Positions 45,293 to 53,686 of a stretch of 64,000 nucleotides of DNA are shown here, piece by piece (position 1 is the stretch's first letter; each line of letters begins with the position of its first letter). Origin of the DNA: CAZRQL01 sp964602415 (GTDB lineage Bacteria; Bacteroidota; Bacteroidia; Cytophagales; Flammeovirgaceae); the NCBI GenBank assembly GCA_964602415.1, contig CAZRQL010000015.1:15135-79134 (forward strand), written 5' to 3'. The position numbers were made by a program, and so were the translations under genes. The notes beneath the pieces are model-generated. The model saw nothing but the letters and a program-made list of their open reading frames with translations, was not told where the DNA came from and made no database searches.

Positions 45293-45943
45293 ATGAAAAA
45301 AGTAATTTATTTTCTGTATTTATTATTTGTACCGCTACTTTTGCAGGCACAATCTGGCAACGAAGCCGGAAAGATATTGGATGAGATGTCTGCTAAGTAC
45401 AAAAAGATTCCTGCTTACCGAGCTAAGTTTAAGTATGAGTTGCACAATAACACAAACGGCAAGGTAGATAGGTTGGAAGGGAGTATCACGGTCAAAGGCA
45501 ATAAGTATTACCTAAAGTTAAACGGGCAAGAAGTTTTTAACGATGAGAAAACAGTTTGGACATACCTGCCCGATGACAAAGAGGTGATTATAACCAATCC
45601 TGATGACGACGACTCAATGAACCCAAGTAAGATTTATCAGATATACCGCAAAGGGTTTAGGTATGTCTTGGCGGAAGACCAAAAAGTTGATGGCGTTCTG
45701 TGTTATGTAGTGATTTTAGAACCTGAGTTGAATTCAAAAAAGAAGTACAACTTTGTGCAGTGCAGACTCTATATTGCCAAAGACTCAAAGTCCCTAAGGA
45801 AATGGGAAATCACTGAAAAAGGTAATATTTCTAAGACAGCCGTAACAATAAGTGAGTTTATTGTTGACAATAGAATAAAGGATGGGGAATTTTCTTTTGA
45901 TAAGTCAAAATACCCCAATGTCAGAATAGAAGAAATGCGGTAA
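45293..45943 (+). CDS. LolA-family outer-membrane lipoprotein carrier-like protein
   Basis: A 216-residue periplasmic protein. The signal peptide is cut near LLLQAQ (about residue 20). A LolA/LolB-type fold follows: NEAGKILDEMSAKYKKI, then strands GSITVKGNKYYLKL and the NDEKTVWTYLPDDKEVIITNP motif typical of Bacteroidota LolA-like proteins. These may ferry lipoproteins across the periplasm; direct evidence for the substrate is absent. It converges with the second SiaC-like gene, with 1 base between stop codons. Confidence 0.85.
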   Translation: MKKVIYFLYLLFVPLLLQAQSGNEAGKILDEMSAKYKKIPAYRAKFKYELHNNTNGKVDRLEGSITVKGNKYYLKLNGQEVFNDEKTVWTYLPDDKEVIITNPDDDDSMNPSKIYQIYRKGFRYVLAEDQKVDGVLCYVVILEPELNSKKKYNFVQCRLYIAKDSKSLRKWEITEKGNISKTAVTISEFIVDNRIKDGEFSFDKSKYPNVRIEEMR

Positions 45944-45944
45944 G

Positions 45945-46337
45945 CTAATCGGCTTGCACTAATTTGATGGGGAGTCCAGTTTCATCCATAAAATCTTCCG
46001 CTTCCATCTTCATATCGTCATCATCGTCAGGGTCAGGATAATACCAAGTTATATTGATAGTCTTGCCTTTTTGGTGATAGTTTTTGATTACTCTTAAAAA
46101 GTCAAGTATGGCTCTTGAAGAGCTTGTATTGAAATATGTCAGCTTAAAATTAAGCTCCATATTATCTCTACCGCTATCGAAAAATTCACTGACCCAAGAG
46201 GAAAGTTTGTCATAAAAGTCAAAAGCCTCTTCAAGGTACGATTCACCGGCAATAGTACAGACACCGGTTTGATAGTTAAAATCCACATTGGGAATAAAAT
46301 AAACCCCTCTTTCGCCTTGGATGTATAGGTTTTCCAT
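45945..46337 (-). CDS. Second SiaC-family phosphoprotein (DUF1987)
   Basis: About 130 residues. It is a paralogue of the protein at 40287, with the acceptor motif LTYFNTSSSR (Thr71) intact and an unusually acidic stretch near the C-terminus (PDPDDDDDMKMEAEDFMDE). The ATG at 46337 is preferred to a TTG three codons upstream that would overlap the preceding stop. It follows the second SiaB-like gene by 5 bases. Confidence 0.87.
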   Translation of the reverse strand: MENLYIQGERGVYFIPNVDFNYQTGVCTIAGESYLEEAFDFYDKLSSWVSEFFDSGRDNMELNFKLTYFNTSSSRAILDFLRVIKNYHQKGKTINITWYYPDPDDDDDMKMEAEDFMDETGLPIKLVQAD

Positions 46338-46342
46338 GTATC

Positions 46343-46915
46343 TCAAAATAAAACCGTTGATTTAATAGAAAAGTTGTAAAATTCGTGATCAATCTCCTCA
46401 ATTTTGACTTCGAGGTTGTTACGACAGAGTAGGGCAACCTGAACCAATCCAAAGTTAGCACCAAGCGTGTCTTCGCTCAAAGTATTTTCTCTGATATTTT
46501 TTCTGACGTTGCGCAACTGCTCCATAGACATATTGCTTATATTTCTAAAGCGGTCAAAAAGAGTCTGAAAATTTTCTTTATTTATCACATTACTAAAATA
46601 AATAACCACCGTGGATTTTGTGCTGTAAATAAGCAAGGAACCTATTCCTGAATTTTTAACTGGAAAGTGGATTCCATAGGCTCTTTCGGAAGAGTAATAA
46701 GATACGTTTTGCGCAAGTTCAATAAATATAGCGAAGATTTTATGTCTTATGGCAGGTATGTTCGAATACTGACTCCATATTTTTTTAGAGATTTCGCTTA
46801 TTGTCGAAGGGTCAAAGACCCCTTTGTAGTAAATAGGTAGTGGACTACTCTCATCATCTTGATTATGAAGATGTAATTTAGATGAGAATGGGTTCACAAC
46901 GTAATGACTCGACAT
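46343..46915 (-). CDS. Second SiaB-like kinase, ATP-lid divergent
   Basis: A 190-residue SiaB-family protein. The N-box IELAQNVSYYS (Glu66, Asn70) is canonical. Where the first paralogue has GGAGLG, this one has LGANFGL (151-157), so one or two lid glycines are missing. It may bind ATP poorly or act mainly as a binding partner. It pairs with the downstream SiaC-like gene on the minus strand, forming a second, oppositely oriented module, and diverges from ridA. Confidence 0.82.
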   Translation of the reverse strand: MSSHYVVNPFSSKLHLHNQDDESSPLPIYYKGVFDPSTISEISKKIWSQYSNIPAIRHKIFAIFIELAQNVSYYSSERAYGIHFPVKNSGIGSLLIYSTKSTVVIYFSNVINKENFQTLFDRFRNISNMSMEQLRNVRKNIRENTLSEDTLGANFGLVQVALLCRNNLEVKIEEIDHEFYNFSIKSTVLF

Positions 46916-46964
46916 TTTTATATCTTTATCTCTATATTTGCAGTCGCAAGATATTAAAATTTTG

Positions 46965-47345
46965 ATGAAAAAAATAATTTTAACTCAAGATGCTCCAAGT
47001 CCTATTGGGCCTTACAGTCAGGCCGTTCAATTTATGGATTTGCTGTTTATTTCAGGTCAGATAGCCTTGGACAAAGAAGGCCGCTTTCACAATCAAGACA
47101 TATCCACTGAGACGCGAATGGTTATGGCTAATTTAGGGCAGATTCTTGCAGCAGCGGGAGCGAGTTATTCCTCTGTTTTGAAATGTACAATTTTTTTGAA
47201 AAACATGAACGATTTTGCTATTGTGAACTCAATTTATGGAGAGTTTTTTTCTCAAAATTTCCCTGCCAGAGAGACTGTCGAGGTGAGCGGATTGCCCAAA
47301 GATGCCAACGTAGAAATATCTTGTATTGCCATGATAAATAAATGA
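46965..47345 (+). CDS. ridA: RidA family enamine/imine deaminase
   Basis: A 126-residue RidA (YjgF/YER057c/UK114) protein that hydrolyses reactive enamine/imine intermediates from PLP enzymes. The start motif DAPSPIGPYSQAVQ, SGQIALDKEG, the conserved Arg in NFPARETVEVSGLPKDANVEIS and the size fit well. The ATG at 46965 gives the normal N-terminus (MKKIILTQDAPSP). A -7-like TATATTTG is at 46933-46940, without a clear partner element. The stop overlaps the aminopeptidase start by 4 bases. Confidence 0.95.
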   Translation: MKKIILTQDAPSPIGPYSQAVQFMDLLFISGQIALDKEGRFHNQDISTETRMVMANLGQILAAAGASYSSVLKCTIFLKNMNDFAIVNSIYGEFFSQNFPARETVEVSGLPKDANVEISCIAMINK

Positions 47346-49195
47346 GGACGCTTACGTACTTTCTCATTATCTTGACAGGGTGTAAGGTTTTAAATGACAA
47401 CAACAACTACATGAGTCGCTTCAACTTTATTGCCTATCAGGACCACCATAGCCATGCCCAACCCAATGACGCAAGGATGGAGCACCTAAGTTTGGATTTA
47501 TCGGTTGATTTTCAGAGTAAAACCATTTCGGGTCTGGCCAAAATTAAGATAGCTGATCATAATGAGACTAAGCTTTTTCTTGATACAAAAGGCTTGATTA
47601 TAGAAAGGATTTTGATTGATGAGAGATTGACAGTTTTTAAACTTCATCCTGCTGACAGTGTAAAGGGTAGTAAACTGGAAGTCAGCATAAATAAAGGAGA
47701 TAAACTTATAACTGTTTATTACAGAACCCAAAAATCTGCCGATGCTTTGCAGTGGCTGGAGGCAAGTCAGACGGAAGGTAAAATCAAGCCGATACTTTTC
47801 ACCCAGTCACAGTTTATATTAGCACGCAGTTGGATACCGTGTCAGGATAGTCCTGGGTTGAGGTTTACGTTTGATGCCAAAATTACGGTTCCTAAAGGGT
47901 ATATGGCTTTAATGAGTACCCAAAATCCTACCCAACTCTCAAAGGAAGGCGTGTACTATTTCCGTCAGGAGCGGCCTATCCCCGCTTATTTGATGTCGCT
48001 TGCGGTAGGTGAATTTGTTTTTGGTGCAATAGGCAGTCGAACAGGTGTTTACGCGGAGCCTGCGGTGGTCGAAAAGGCCCTCGCTGAATTCGCTGACTTA
48101 GAGAAAATGCTACTTGCTGCTGAAAAACTTTTTGGCCCTTATCAGTGGAAGCGGTATGATGTGCTGGTTTTGCCCAACTCATTTCCATTTGGGGGCATGG
48201 AAAATCCGGGGCTTACTTTTGTGAGTCCGACGATCCTCACAGCAGACAAATCGCTTGTTTCTTTGCTTGCGCACGAGTTGGCTCATTCGTGGTCGGGTAA
48301 CTGGGTTACGAATGCAACTTGGGAAGATTTTTGGCTAAACGAGGGCTTTACGGTGTATTCTGAGTACAGAATTATGGAGGAACTTTATGGTAAGTCGTAT
48401 GCAGATATGCTTTCTGCCATCAGTTTACAAGATCTTAAAAGATTGGTTTCCAAGATGAAGGATAGCCCCGACACCAAGCTCAAACTATCGCTCAAAGGTA
48501 GAGATCCCGTAGAGGCGATGACACCGATTGCTTACGATAAGGGCTATTTTTTTCTAAAAAGGATGGAACAAAGTGTCGGTAGAGAAAAATGGGATGCTTT
48601 TTTGAAAAAGTATTTTAATGATTTTGCGCTCAAATCCATTACCACTGAGGAATTTATTTTCTATTTGGAGCAGAATCTGGAAGGCTGGAAAGATTTTGGC
48701 ATTGACAAGTGGATTTATGGGGTGGGCTTGCCCGATGACTGTCCGGTGATTGAGTCGGGTAAAATTCTGGAAGCGCAATCTTACGCCACACTTTTTGCCC
48801 ATAAACAAATCAACGCCGCCGAAATTCCCAAGAATTGGGTATATCCTCAATGGTTGGTTTTTCTTTCTCAGCAACCTAAGCCTATGAGCTTGAGTCAGAT
48901 GGCTGATTTAGATCAGACTTTTTCTTTGACACAGACCAAAAATACCGAAGTGGCTTTTGCTTGGTTCGAGCACTGTATCGCCTCACACTACGAATTGTCA
49001 TACGCTCAGATAGAGGCATTTCTGACCAAAGTAGGCAGGAAAAAATTTGTTTACCCTCTTTTTGAACTTATGGCCGAAGATGCCCAACTCAAGGCTATGG
49101 GATATGAAATTTACAGAAAAGCCAGACCCAATTACCACTATATCACTTTTTCTTCGGTGGAACCACTATTTTCTGAATTTTTACAAGGGAATTAA
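47342..49195 (+). CDS. M1 family zinc aminopeptidase (LTA4-hydrolase-like)
   Basis: A 617-residue metallopeptidase of the M1 family. The zinc site is HELAH at 311-315 with the third ligand Glu334 (WLNEGFTVYSE), 18 residues on. The exopeptidase motif GGMENPG is near residue 283. The C-terminal helical domain resembles leukotriene A4 hydrolase/Aminopeptidase B types. The N-terminus (FLIILTGC) could be a short lipoprotein signal, placing it in the periplasm. It overlaps ridA by 4 bases. Confidence 0.93.
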   Translation: MRTLTYFLIILTGCKVLNDNNNYMSRFNFIAYQDHHSHAQPNDARMEHLSLDLSVDFQSKTISGLAKIKIADHNETKLFLDTKGLIIERILIDERLTVFKLHPADSVKGSKLEVSINKGDKLITVYYRTQKSADALQWLEASQTEGKIKPILFTQSQFILARSWIPCQDSPGLRFTFDAKITVPKGYMALMSTQNPTQLSKEGVYYFRQERPIPAYLMSLAVGEFVFGAIGSRTGVYAEPAVVEKALAEFADLEKMLLAAEKLFGPYQWKRYDVLVLPNSFPFGGMENPGLTFVSPTILTADKSLVSLLAHELAHSWSGNWVTNATWEDFWLNEGFTVYSEYRIMEELYGKSYADMLSAISLQDLKRLVSKMKDSPDTKLKLSLKGRDPVEAMTPIAYDKGYFFLKRMEQSVGREKWDAFLKKYFNDFALKSITTEEFIFYLEQNLEGWKDFGIDKWIYGVGLPDDCPVIESGKILEAQSYATLFAHKQINAAEIPKNWVYPQWLVFLSQQPKPMSLSQMADLDQTFSLTQTKNTEVAFAWFEHCIASHYELSYAQIEAFLTKVGRKKFVYPLFELMAEDAQLKAMGYEIYRKARPNYHYITFSSVEPLFSEFLQGN

Positions 49196-49229
49196 AATTT
49201 ATTGTAGTCATTAATTAAAAAAACGCCCA

Positions 49230-49985
49230 ATGCTTATTATTAAAGATTTACACGCCGATATAGGCAATAAGAACATACTTAAAGGCTTGAATTTGAGTGT
49301 CAAAGCTGGTGAAATTCATGCTATTATGGGGCCGAATGGCTCGGGAAAAAGTACCTTAGCTTCCATTTTGGCGGGCAGGGACGACTACCAAGTTACGGGA
49401 GGGAGTATTGAGTTTGAGGGTCAGAATTTGCTTGAATTGGCTGCCGAAGAGCGCGCCCAGGCCGGTATCTTTTTGGCTTTTCAGTATCCGGTCGAGATTC
49501 CGGGTGTGAGCAACACCAATTTTTTGCGTACCGCCCTAAATAATATCAGGAAGAGCCGAAATGAGAAGCCTTTAGATGCGGCGGCTTTTCTTAAACTGGT
49601 CAAAGAGAAAATGCAACTGGTGGAAATGAACCAGTCTCTTTTGTCGCGCTCTCTGAATGAGGGCTTTTCGGGAGGTGAAAAAAAGCGCAACGAAATTTTT
49701 CAGATGGCTGTATTGGAGCCTAAATTGGCTATTTTGGATGAGACCGATTCGGGGCTGGATATTGATGCCTTGAGGATAGTGGCTTCAGGGGTCAATGCTT
49801 TGCGCTCACCGGAAAGGGCTTTTGTACTCATCACCCATTATCAACGCCTCTTGGATTATATTGTGCCTGACTTTGTACATGTTCTTTTTGATGGTAGGCT
49901 CGTGAAGTCGGGAGGCAAAGAACTGGCTCTCGAACTGGAAAAAACAGGTTATGATGCAATCAAAAAAGAGTTCACCGCTGCCTAA
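49230..49985 (+). CDS. sufC: Fe-S cluster assembly ATPase SufC
   Basis: A 251-residue soluble ABC-type ATPase of the SufBCD scaffold for iron-sulfur cluster assembly. Walker [10 protein letters not shown] is near residue 33, the SufC-specific signature [15 protein letters not shown] near 150, and Walker [17 protein letters not shown] near 167. sufD follows 4 bases downstream. sufB, which normally precedes sufC, is absent: an M1 peptidase gene lies there instead. Confidence 0.96.
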   Translation: MLIIKDLHADIGNKNILKGLNLSVKAGEIHAIMGPNGSGKSTLASILAGRDDYQVTGGSIEFEGQNLLELAAEERAQAGIFLAFQYPVEIPGVSNTNFLRTALNNIRKSRNEKPLDAAAFLKLVKEKMQLVEMNQSLLSRSLNEGFSGGEKKRNEIFQMAVLEPKLAILDETDSGLDIDALRIVASGVNALRSPERAFVLITHYQRLLDYIVPDFVHVLFDGRLVKSGGKELALELEKTGYDAIKKEFTAA

Positions 49986-49989
49986 AACT

Positions 49990-51231
49990 ATGATAACCTT
50001 AGCCGACAAAAAAACCATTTTTCAAAACCTGCAGCCCCTTGCCCATCCTAAGCAACAGCACGCAGCAGAGTTGTTTGAAAAGACCGATTTTCCTACTACA
50101 AAAAACGAAGATTGGAAATACACCAATGCCAAAGCCATTTTGCAGGCCTCATTTGACGTTTGCAAGCCACTTGACAATGCGAGTTTTGCTATTGATACAG
50201 ATTTTTTAGAGGGTTTTTATCGCATTGTTTTGGTAGATGGATTTTACAGCGAATCTTTTTCCGATAAAATCGAGGGCGTACAAGTTCGAAGTATCAAAGA
50301 GGCCGTAGAGAAAAACAGCAATCAAACAACTGATATTGAAAGCGTTGGGGCTTCTAACTATTACACTGCTTTTGACGCAATGAACTTGGCTTATTTTCAG
50401 GATGGGCTTTTCGTACATGTCCAAGAAAAAGCAATCATTGACAAGCCAATATGTGTTCTTTCGGTAGTGAGCAGTCCTCAAGCCTCTCTCTTGCAGACCC
50501 GCACTTTTATTAAAATAGGCTCATTTGCAAAGGTAGCCTTTATGGAACAGCCTGTTTTTCAGTATAATACTGGCTCATTTTTGAACCATGTAACAGAGGT
50601 ATCTTTGCAAGACAACGCCCACGCTGAGCTATTGAACTGGCAAGACATAGGGCAAAATTCTCATATCCAAGCTACTCGCGTTGACGTAGGGCACAACTCG
50701 CGTTTTGTTCATTCTGTTTTGAGTTTTTCAGGCGGCTTTATTCGCAATAATTTGTCTATCAGAATATTGGGTGAAAACACCGAAGTCTTTATGAATGGGC
50801 TTTATCGAATGTCTCAAAAGGACTTTGTGGACAACCATACTTCCATAGACCACACGTTACCAAGAAGTTATAGCGAACAACTTTACAAAGGGATTTTGGA
50901 TGACTCTGCCACGGCGGTTTTCAACGGCAAAATCTTTGTTCGTCAAGATGCCCAAAAAACCAACGCCTACCAGTCCAATAAAAACATACTGCTCAGTGGT
51001 TTGGCTTCTGTCAATACCAAACCCCAGCTCGAAATTTGGGCAAACGATGTGAAATGCTCACACGGCTCAACGGTAGGGACTTTGGACGAAGAACCTTTGT
51101 TCTACCTGCGTTCCAGGGGGTTAAGCCTCGAACAAGCCCGAAAGCTCTTGCTTCACGCTTACACTGCCGATGTATTGGAAAAAATTGATAATCCAATACT
51201 TAGGGAGAACATAAAGAAGAGGGTCGAGTAA
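49990..51231 (+). CDS. sufD: Fe-S cluster assembly protein SufD
   Basis: A 413-residue SufD, partner of SufB and SufC in the cluster-assembly scaffold. The N-terminal helical part includes TTKNEDWKYTNAKAIL; the right-handed beta-helix region ends in the family motifs QSNKNILLS, KPQLEIWANDVKCSHGSTVG and FYLRSRGLSLEQARKLL. The ATG at 49990 is chosen because a longer frame would begin inside sufC. No sufS or sufE follows; a DUF2141 gene converges on it with 4 bases between. Confidence 0.94.
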   Translation: MITLADKKTIFQNLQPLAHPKQQHAAELFEKTDFPTTKNEDWKYTNAKAILQASFDVCKPLDNASFAIDTDFLEGFYRIVLVDGFYSESFSDKIEGVQVRSIKEAVEKNSNQTTDIESVGASNYYTAFDAMNLAYFQDGLFVHVQEKAIIDKPICVLSVVSSPQASLLQTRTFIKIGSFAKVAFMEQPVFQYNTGSFLNHVTEVSLQDNAHAELLNWQDIGQNSHIQATRVDVGHNSRFVHSVLSFSGGFIRNNLSIRILGENTEVFMNGLYRMSQKDFVDNHTSIDHTLPRSYSEQLYKGILDDSATAVFNGKIFVRQDAQKTNAYQSNKNILLSGLASVNTKPQLEIWANDVKCSHGSTVGTLDEEPLFYLRSRGLSLEQARKLLLHAYTADVLEKIDNPILRENIKKRVE

Positions 51232-51235
51232 TATG

Positions 51236-51595
51236 CTATCGGATTGCGGTGATTTTTATGACTTTATCGCTGTTCAAATCGAAGAGCATGTCTTTCAAAG
51301 ACGGCGGGCCAAATTTGCCTTTGGCATCATTTGAGAAGCCATATCCTTCGACAGGTATCCCAAAAAAATTAGTATCTAATTTTGAGTTTGAGTTTTTGTC
51401 GTGAAAAAACCGCACTGCATACTGCCCGGGCCTAAGGTCTTGTATATCAAGGACTGCCCTTTTTTCTTTGATGGCAATTTGTTTTGCCAATACAGTTTTG
51501 CCTTCTTTGTCCAAAAGCTCTAACCACACAAGACCTTTGTCTGATTCAAGCCCTGAGATTTGGATTTGTAGGCTCAAAGCAATTAGTAACACCAT
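51236..51595 (-). CDS. DUF2141 exported protein
   Basis: A 119-residue DUF2141 protein. A short N-terminal hydrophobic stretch (MVLLIALSLQIQIS) may be an export signal. The signature LRPGQYAVRFFHDKNSNSKLD, then FGIPVEGYGFSNDAKGKFGPPS, is clear. A beta-sandwich fold is expected; function is unknown. Its start codon shares two bases with the murB start on the other strand (CATG at 51593-51596). Confidence 0.88.
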   Translation of the reverse strand: MVLLIALSLQIQISGLESDKGLVWLELLDKEGKTVLAKQIAIKEKRAVLDIQDLRPGQYAVRFFHDKNSNSKLDTNFFGIPVEGYGFSNDAKGKFGPPSLKDMLFDLNSDKVIKITAIR

Positions 51596-52622
51596 GACTG
51601 ATAAAATAATACAAAAATTTATTTCACTTCGCCCTTACAACACCTTTGGGATAGACATCAAAACAGATTATTTCGCAATATTAGAGGATAGAAAAAATGT
51701 TTGCGATTTTTTTGGCAACGAGGTTCAAAAATTTGATGAGGCATTGATTTTGGGTGGGGGGAGTAATGTATTGTTTGTCAGGGATTTCAAAGGGATTGTT
51801 TTACATATCAAAAATAAAGGCATAGAAGTTATCTCCAAGGATTCGGACTTTGTTTGGCTTTGTGTCCAAGCAGGCGAAAATTGGCATGATTTAGTAACTA
51901 CCTGTGTATCAAATGGGTGGGGCGGTATTGAGAATTTGGCACTCATACCCGGCACTTGTGGGGCAGCTCCCATACAAAATATTGGGGCTTATGGAGTTGA
52001 ACTCAAAGACGTACTTGAAGAAGTAGAAGTCTGGGACAGAACCCTTGCTCAAGTGCGGGTCTTCAAAAACCAAGACTGTCAATTTGGCTATCGTGAGAGT
52101 CGCTTCAAGCAAGAACCCGATCGCTATGTTGTTCTCTCCATTGTGCTAAAGTTGTCTTTGCGGCCTGTGCTGAATACCAGCTACTCGGCTATAGCCAACT
52201 ACCTAAATGAGAGTAATATAACCCCTTCCTTAGAATCCATTTACCGCAGTGTCATAGAGATACGCCGCTCTAAGCTGCCCGACCCGCAAGTATTGGGCAA
52301 CTGTGGCAGTTTTTTTAAAAACCCAATCGTGAGCAGGGCTTTGTACCAAGAAATTGCCCGCCACTACCCCAACGTGCCATCTTTTCCTCATGATAATGAA
52401 GCCCACGTCAAAATCCCTGCCGGCTGGCTCATAGAGCAATGTGGCTGGAAAGGCAAAACCATAGGCAACGTAGGCTGCTACCCAAAACAGGCACTGGTGC
52501 TGGTCAATGCCACAGGGCAAGCCACCGGTTCAGAAGTGTGGGAGTTTGCTCAGCGCATCCAAGCAGATGTCAAAGAAAAGTTTGGCATCTCCCTTAGTGC
52601 CGAAGTTCGGGTTTTGACCTGA
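51594..52622 (+). CDS. murB: UDP-N-acetylenolpyruvoylglucosamine reductase
   Basis: A 342-residue type I MurB that makes UDP-MurNAc, a committed step of peptidoglycan synthesis, using FAD and NADPH. FAD-binding LILGGGSNVLF is near residue 50, the GIENLALIPGTCGAAPIQNIGAYG segment near 115-140, the catalytic Ser region NCGSFFKNP near 230, and the terminal catalytic Glu in SLSAEVRVL. A longer upstream frame exists but would overlap DUF2141 on the opposite strand, and the MTDKIIQKF start is family-like. Confidence 0.95.
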   Translation: MTDKIIQKFISLRPYNTFGIDIKTDYFAILEDRKNVCDFFGNEVQKFDEALILGGGSNVLFVRDFKGIVLHIKNKGIEVISKDSDFVWLCVQAGENWHDLVTTCVSNGWGGIENLALIPGTCGAAPIQNIGAYGVELKDVLEEVEVWDRTLAQVRVFKNQDCQFGYRESRFKQEPDRYVVLSIVLKLSLRPVLNTSYSAIANYLNESNITPSLESIYRSVIEIRRSKLPDPQVLGNCGSFFKNPIVSRALYQEIARHYPNVPSFPHDNEAHVKIPAGWLIEQCGWKGKTIGNVGCYPKQALVLVNATGQATGSEVWEFAQRIQADVKEKFGISLSAEVRVLT

Positions 52623-52719
52623 AAAGCAGCGCTTAAATTTTGCTTTAAAAAAAATATTCTTTTCGTTACCTCCCTGTCAAAAAATTGTCTTTTATTGCAA
52701 ACAATAATTGTTTACATTT

Positions 52720-53631
52720 ATGAGAAAAAATTTATTTCATTTCTTTTTAGCTTTCATTATCGGAGCTAATTTCTTTTCGTGTTCTTCATCTTCTTCTTCC
52801 AAAGATCCTGTATCTTCTTTACAGGTAGAGGAAAAGAACTATCCCTTGGTGATGGACTTTACGGCTACTTGGTGCGGCCCTTGCGGACAAAACGGCACTC
52901 CGCTTTTCAAAAAAATTGCCGCTGCCAACCAAGGTGAGGCCAGTTTTATGGCGGTACACACAACCAGTTCAGAGTTGGTGGCTCACATGGGCGACTTGAC
53001 GTTTTCGCCTGCTGTATGGGCATTTTTCAACCGTCTGGGTCTTAATGTTAGTGCCATTCCTACTTTTGCGGTCAACGGTATAGCCGTTACCACCAATGAG
53101 AACTCTATCAACTCCAGCATGAATACATTTAGAAGCAGGATTGTAGAGGCAGGTGTAAACTTTACGGCTTCTAAAAGTGCCAAAGGCATTGACATCACCT
53201 ACAAAACGAAGTTTTTTTCAGACGTGGAAGGTGATTACTATGTAGGCTTTTACCTCACCGAAGATGGGATTATGCACCGCCAGGCAGTAGGCTCGGCATA
53301 CCAGAGCACCTACGAGCACTCTAAGATTTTGAGGGCAATATTGAACCCTGATAAAATAGAAGAACTCACAATTAACACCCAACAAGGATCAGCAACGGTT
53401 TATTTGTCGTTTGGCAAAGAGTTGGAATCCGGCACCATAAGCAAAGGCAGGGAAAATTCAGGCAAAGTCAAATTTGAATACGATGCCTCAAAATTCGATT
53501 CTTCAGGCAAAGGTGCCGCTGTAAATCCTTTTGTGTGGAATGCTGCCAACAAATACAATGTAGTGGCTGTGATTTGGCGTAAAAGTGGTACCAACTATGT
53601 TTTTGTCAATTCAAAAACCCTTTCTCTCTAA
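52720..53631 (+). CDS. Omp28-related lipoprotein with thioredoxin fold
   Basis: A 303-residue lipoprotein (lipobox FFSC, Cys21) with a thioredoxin-like domain whose redox motif is CGPC at residues 52-55 (ATWCGPCGQNG), and a cis-Pro in SAIPTF. The second half is a beta-rich domain (YYVGFYLTEDGI, HSKILRAIL) typical of the Omp28-related family of Bacteroidota. It could act in surface or periplasmic disulfide chemistry. I chose the ATG at 52720 over a TTG four codons earlier. A strong terminator follows. Confidence 0.88.
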   Translation: MRKNLFHFFLAFIIGANFFSCSSSSSSKDPVSSLQVEEKNYPLVMDFTATWCGPCGQNGTPLFKKIAAANQGEASFMAVHTTSSELVAHMGDLTFSPAVWAFFNRLGLNVSAIPTFAVNGIAVTTNENSINSSMNTFRSRIVEAGVNFTASKSAKGIDITYKTKFFSDVEGDYYVGFYLTEDGIMHRQAVGSAYQSTYEHSKILRAILNPDKIEELTINTQQGSATVYLSFGKELESGTISKGRENSGKVKFEYDASKFDSSGKGAAVNPFVWNAANKYNVVAVIWRKSGTNYVFVNSKTLSL

Positions 53632-53653
53632 GAGATAAGTTTTTTTAATATTG

Positions 53654-53686
53654 AAGCCATTGCATTAATTTGCAATGGCTTTTTTT
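53654..53686 (+). terminator. Terminator between the Omp28-like and amidase genes
   Basis: Perfect 11-bp inverted repeat (AAGCCATTGCA 53654-53664, TGCAATGGCTT 53671-53681), 6-base loop, then T run. The T run runs directly into the ATG at 53687, so the hairpin occupies the whole leader of the amidase gene. Confidence 0.85.

Noticed and set aside
53675..53677. Upstream ATG as the amidase start
   Set aside because: It lies inside the terminator stem; the ATG at 53687 directly precedes a normal signal peptide.
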